64,000 nucleotides of DNA, from positions 124,001-188,000 of the forward strand of contig BJKQ01000007.1 of assembly GCA_006538405.1 (NCBI GenBank). Direction: 5' to 3'. Each line of letters starts with the position of its first letter. Position 1 is the first letter of the stretch. Source of the DNA: Hansfordia pulvinata. Taxonomy: Eukaryota; Ascomycota; Sordariomycetes; Xylariales. Shown here piece after piece: positions 59,644-64,000 of this stretch. Under the pieces are notes generated by a model, which had not been told where the DNA came from, did not search any database, and worked only from the letters and a program-made list of their open reading frames with translations. The translations under genes and the position numbers were made by a program.

Positions 59644-60993
59644 CCAAGGCGATCTTTCCGGATATTGAGGCATGTTCAGCAACGTAGGGTGGGGCTGCAT
59701 CGACCCCAGCGACTCTGGGCGATTACCTAATTTACGAAGTTACGAGGACCGACGATATGAGACCACGATAGAGAATTGAGGTGAGATAATAGAAGAGAAC
59801 CAGCCAGAGATGGCTTCTCAAGATGCATGCCGCATTTCGTAGCTTCCCCTGGGGCACGTTCTGTGGTGGAGCTCGACCGATGTGTGGCGGGTGCCCTTTT
59901 GCTCCCGTTTCAAATATACATAAAGAGAAATACTTAGGTACGCGTACGTCCCATCGAGTCAACACACCCCCGCTTTCGACTACAGCCAACATGTGTCTTG
60001 ACGGGCTGAGCAAGGCGGGGTTGCGAAATACAGAAGCTACTTGCAGCTACTTGGGTACTTGTCCGAGCTGGTGCCAAACGGAGGGTGAAGGTCCATGGGT
60101 ACTCGCACGACGGGAGAATATTGCACATGCGGCGTACTAATAATGACGGTTTGTGTGTGGCTGATGGCAGCCGTTTGCCGCAACTCACCCGCGTCATCTG
60201 GGCCACCTCCTCTGGCGCCGTGCGCTCGCAGCGCGTGCCGTATCGGCCTCGTTTGCGGCATCTTCCACCAGATGAGCTGCGCAAGGTCATGGGAGGGACG
60301 CGGCTTGCTTGCAGCAGCACATCCATCAAAGCAGCCGACACATGCCTCCTTGGCCTACTGTGATGAATGAATCGTTGAGCAGTTATCTGGATTCCGACTC
60401 GCTTGATTGGCCAGTCAGCATCCGGCACATACGCGTAGGAGGGGCAGACATATTGCAGCATGTATCGTGTGTACTTGGGGAGGTAGGTGGTGGAAGTAGG
60501 CGGTAGGTAAGGTAGATAGGTACCCGCTGCTACTGGCGAGACCTAGATGCATTCTGCCCGCCTTGCATTCAATGCCTACCTAAGTACCGTACCACTTATC
60601 CACTCAGGTCCAGCGCAGCACGGATTGCTGAGGCAAACACGGCATGCCAGGCGTCGGACGTCCCGAAGAATCCCCTCCACTGAACTGTTGACTACCTCTA
60701 TCCTTGACCTGCCTACCTACCTACCTACTTACCTACCTTCCATGTTATATAGGTCGGGTAGACTCCCAGCACCCCCCACTGTCTCGCCTTTGATCTTGCC
60801 GTCCTACACTTCATTTTCTCACTGCCCACGACACGGCTGATAACGACGGATCACGACCAGGTTGTGTTGCGAAGCCACGTGACCCCACAGCCAAGCAAGC
60901 ACATTCGGTTTTCCAGGCAGCTACGGAAGTGGAACCTGTGACGATTCTTCACTCCGCTACGACCGACTTGGAGATCGACTGCCGCCTTGCAGA
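59644..60993. other. Intergenic, tandem genes
   Basis: This 1.35 kb lies between HUS1 and the helicase. A CTACCTACCTACCTACTTACCTACC cluster lies at about 60710-60740 and TAGGTAGGTGG-type words at about 60480-60525. No conserved frame. Confidence 0.5.
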
Positions 60994-63900
60994 ATGGCGA
61001 CGGTACGAACGGCCAACGCCGGGAACGTCCATGAGCGCCCTGACAAGAAGCTCCGGACCGGATCTGAAGATAGCGCCGAGGAAACAGAGGACAGCTCTGA
61101 CGACGACAGCGACGATGACGTGAGTGATGATGATGGGGAAGACAGCCCGACAGGCACAACCGAAGACGCACCGGAACAGGCTCTTCTCACCTGGTACGAG
61201 CATCTCAACAGACAGGAAGTGGACATTGTCGGCGACTTTGGCGGCAAAGACCTGTTCCTTATCCACGGAGACTCGCTCATCCTCCATGCGCTGGCTGCAT
61301 CTCGAGTGAACCTGGATGGTGAGTTACTGTGTACCCGCAGACGGTACTTCAGACAAGCTGACCCTATCTCTTCCAGACGGATTCCAGCTTCTCCACGCAA
61401 TTCACGCAGTCGAGAGTCTTCTGCAGGGTTTCGTTGCGAGAGACTGCAGAGTCCATGTGGGCTTCTTTGACAGCCACGAGGCCTTCAGCGTGCCCAGCGG
61501 TGCATGCTCTGCATCCAAGTACCGCCTCACGAGATGGGTGGTCATTCGACATTTGCAACGCTTTAGTGCCACAAAGCCATCGCATCAGTTTGCTGTCTTC
61601 TCTTTCCCCGCTGTCGAGAGCAAAGAGTTCTCCGACTACCTTGCCGACCATGATTTGCGCTTTGTCATCACGCACGATGGCTCCAAGGCCATCAGCAAGA
61701 CACGGAAAGCCGACATGAAGCATTTCCTCTCCATGATCCACAGTTTTCTGTCTCTCGAATACAGAATCGCGCTGATTGACAGCTTGCGTCTTGAGAGCTC
61801 CAGGGTGAGTGCATTAATTAGCAATGATGAGAGTCTCGCAATCCGACTGACGCAGAGAGACAGATCTTCTTTGAGATGATTACCACTGCGCCTAGATTAG
61901 CTCAGACTGACATCTTCACGCCGCCTACCTCGAGATTTGACCAACCGGATCCCACCATGCAAGATCTAAACGCGTGCTCGAGCGTTCGGGCAAACCTGGT
62001 CCTGGCGGCCATCTCCCAGGTCTTGAACGGGAAGCCGGGAAGAATCGACCCGCAGTTGCCAATTGCCTTCCTCGTCCACCTTGCTGTTCTCGAGAATGCA
62101 AGCCTTTCTGAAAGATGTATCGACATCCAGCAGATTGATCTTGAAGAGGAGCAAGTGTCCAAAGCCAAGGACTTCATGTCGCGCTTCTCCAGGGCGGCCA
62201 CGGGGCTCCTTCAAAGCGGGGTGATCGACACAGTCAACGCTCCCGAATGCGACCTCTTTGACCTTCTGGATGGTGCAGTCTTCCTATCAGTGTATGCTGC
62301 CATTCGGTCGGACTTCTCGCTGAGCCCCTGCCTTGCCGACAGGTTCAAAGAACTCTTCATGGGTCTTGACGAGGCGTCCAGAACGCAGCTCGGTAAAAAG
62401 CTGCCTTACGCCTCCGACCAGGCGCCCACGGCTTCTGCGCACGCGACTGCCGACGAGAAGAGTACTGTATCGGTTCTGCCGTTCTCGCACCCCATTCTGG
62501 ATGACTTCTTCCTCCCGGTAAAACTGGATATCGATGGTACCCGCCGAAAGGACCCCGCAGCTCACCGCGTGTTTGAAGAATTGACCCACTGGCACAACGC
62601 GAGAAAGAAGCTGGACCCAAAGAAGATACAGTATGTCAAAATGGACAAGTGGGCGATGAAGAGGAAATATCGCCTGATGGACAGTATTCTTCGCTACTCT
62701 GCCAGTCTTACAGGTGCGTCTGGCAAGCTCATCGAGCCGGAGGTCATCATAGTGGGCAGCAAGTCGGACAAGGAGAAACGAAAACAGCTGGCTCAACGCC
62801 TCAAATCCACGCAGCCCAGCGGCGAAGGGAGTCGACAGGTGGCTACCGAAACGAAGACTGGCGACTCCAAGCCTACAGGCAAAAAGCAAGCGCCCGCGAA
62901 GAAACAGTCCGCCGCGACAAAGCCGATTTCTGGCAAGCAGAAGGCAATTCAGAATGCTCAAGCATTGGAGGCGGAGAGGGAGAAAAAGAAGACAGCTGTC
63001 GCGAAAGAGTTCTGGCTTTCCCAACTGAAAGAGCTGGGAGCTCCAGGGACCGAGTTGGTGAAGCGCTTCAACAAAACCAGAAGACTACTGCAGCAAACCC
63101 TTGCAAGGGACCCCAACTCCCCCTACGCCCCAGAGATGGCCCTGTACCTTTGCGATACGCTCTACCGCGCTTGTCAGCAGCGCGCTGGTGCGGCCTATCC
63201 TGGTACCAACGTCTTCTCGGACCCGAACATCGCAGCTCTGATGTACAGGCACATACTGGAGACCATGTCCCTGGGTGGACTGACAGAACAAGTTCTCGAA
63301 ACACTCGAGGCCATGGGACGATTGATCAAGGTGCCCTCTGGAAAGCTTGACAAGGCAGGCCTTTCCTCGCGACAGCTCACTTTTGAGCCTATGGTGTCCT
63401 CGTCCGAACGCAAGAGCATCGAGGCAGCGACTTCGGACTCTTTTGAAGAATTCCAGTTGCAGCTCTGTGGCCCGTTTCTGAAGCGGAACTTTGACTCACG
63501 GGAGGATCCTCGCGTCAGGTTCGACCCCGATGCCTGGCAGCGGGACGTCCTTGATGGGATCGATGACGATAAGAGCTTGTTTATCGTAGCGCCGACGTCG
63601 TCAGGCAAGACATTCATATCGTTCTACGCCATGAAGAAGGTTCTTGAAGAAGACAACGAGGGCGTCATTGTGTACGTGGCACCGACAAAGGCTCTTGTGA
63701 ACCAGGTCGCCGCCGAAGTACAGGCCAGGTTCGACAAGCGATACGACCACGGCTCGCTGTGGGCGATCCACACGCGCGACTACCGAGTCAACGAGCCGAC
63801 AAATTGCCAGGTATTGATCACCGTGCCTCACGTCCTGCAGATCATGCTTCTGTCTCCAGCAAACTCCAAAGGGCCCAGAGCGTGGACCAACCGCGTGAGG

Positions 63901-64000
63901 AGGATCATTTTTGACGAGGTGCACTGCATAGGCCAGGCTGACGACGGCGTCATCTGGGAGCAGCTTCTGACGATGGCGCCATGCCCAATCATCGCCTTGT
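60994..64000 (+). CDS. DDX60-like DEAD/DEAH-box helicase, 3' end beyond window
   Basis: Exons 60994-61318, 61377-61804 and 61864 to beyond 64000 (introns 58 and 59 bp) give at least 963 aa, with no stop before the edge. A very acidic N-terminus is followed by a long family-specific region (LLTWYEHLNRQEVDIVGDF, FAVFSFPAVESKEFSDYLADH, ILRYSASLTGASGKLIEPEVIIVG) and a Lys-rich linker. The helicase core then starts with the Q-like WQRDVLDGI, motif I APTSSGKT (about residue 826), motif Ia VAPTKALVNQ and motif II DEVH (about 934). This order matches the Ski2-like DDX60/fungal DDX60 family of RNA helicases, usually 1,700-2,000 aa. Domain 2 should lie to the right. The frame is intact through every exon seen. 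Confidence 0.9.

Noticed and set aside
1..64000. CRISPR arrays, transposons or an obvious secondary-metabolite cluster
   Set aside because: No regularly spaced repeats, transposase or reverse-transcriptase motifs, or biosynthetic core enzymes were seen in any frame.

Overview
This window is nuclear DNA of a filamentous ascomycete (Pezizomycotina, probably a Sordariomycete). The evidence is GC-rich genes with short GT-AG introns (mostly 50-120 bp, several with TACTAAC-type branch points) separated by long non-coding spacers. The gene content also fits: a hyphal formin, a TeaR-like prenylated polarity protein, a PFF1-type vacuolar M28 protease, the branchpoint-bridging protein BBP, HUS1 and a DDX60-like helicase. 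No operons, CRISPR arrays, rRNA genes, convincing tRNAs or transposons were seen.

Layout: (-) calcineurin-like phosphoesterase 2110-3492; (+) TeaR-like CaaX protein 7840-9590; (-) sterol O-acyltransferase 10987-12763; (+) NMNAT-fold nucleotidyltransferase 15681-17071; (-) vacuolar membrane protease 17542-20592; (-) BBP/SF1 22390-24614; (+) divergent Rho-like GTPase with an in-frame TAG 26274-27948; (+) peroxisomal enoyl-CoA hydratase/isomerase 29072-30001; (+) large DH-like/PH protein 34149-39789; (+) small Rossmann-like protein 41114-41833; (-) formin 42390-47708; (+) single-pass membrane protein 52243-52880; (+) RING-H2 protein 55895-57145; (+) HUS1 58384-59643; (+) DDX60-like helicase from 60994, running off the right end.

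Polarity genes are over-represented: TeaR-like, Rho-like GTPase, DH-like/PH protein and formin all lie within 40 kb, the last three within about 21 kb.

Three observations cut across the genes. (1) Seven otherwise well-conserved genes, including ones expected to be essential, contain frame breaks, nearly all cured by one added base and most of them at C/G runs. This points to systematic single-base deletions in the assembly rather than gene decay. (2) The GTPase carries TAG exactly where the conserved Trp before the G3 motif belongs, while everything else in the gene is intact. It is a candidate for A-to-I mRNA editing (UAG to UGG), with RIP or a base error as alternatives. (3) The octamer TACGAGTA/TACTCGTA occurs about 43 times, always outside the genes called here (about 2 expected by chance), alongside GGTACCTA/TAGGTAGG arrays.
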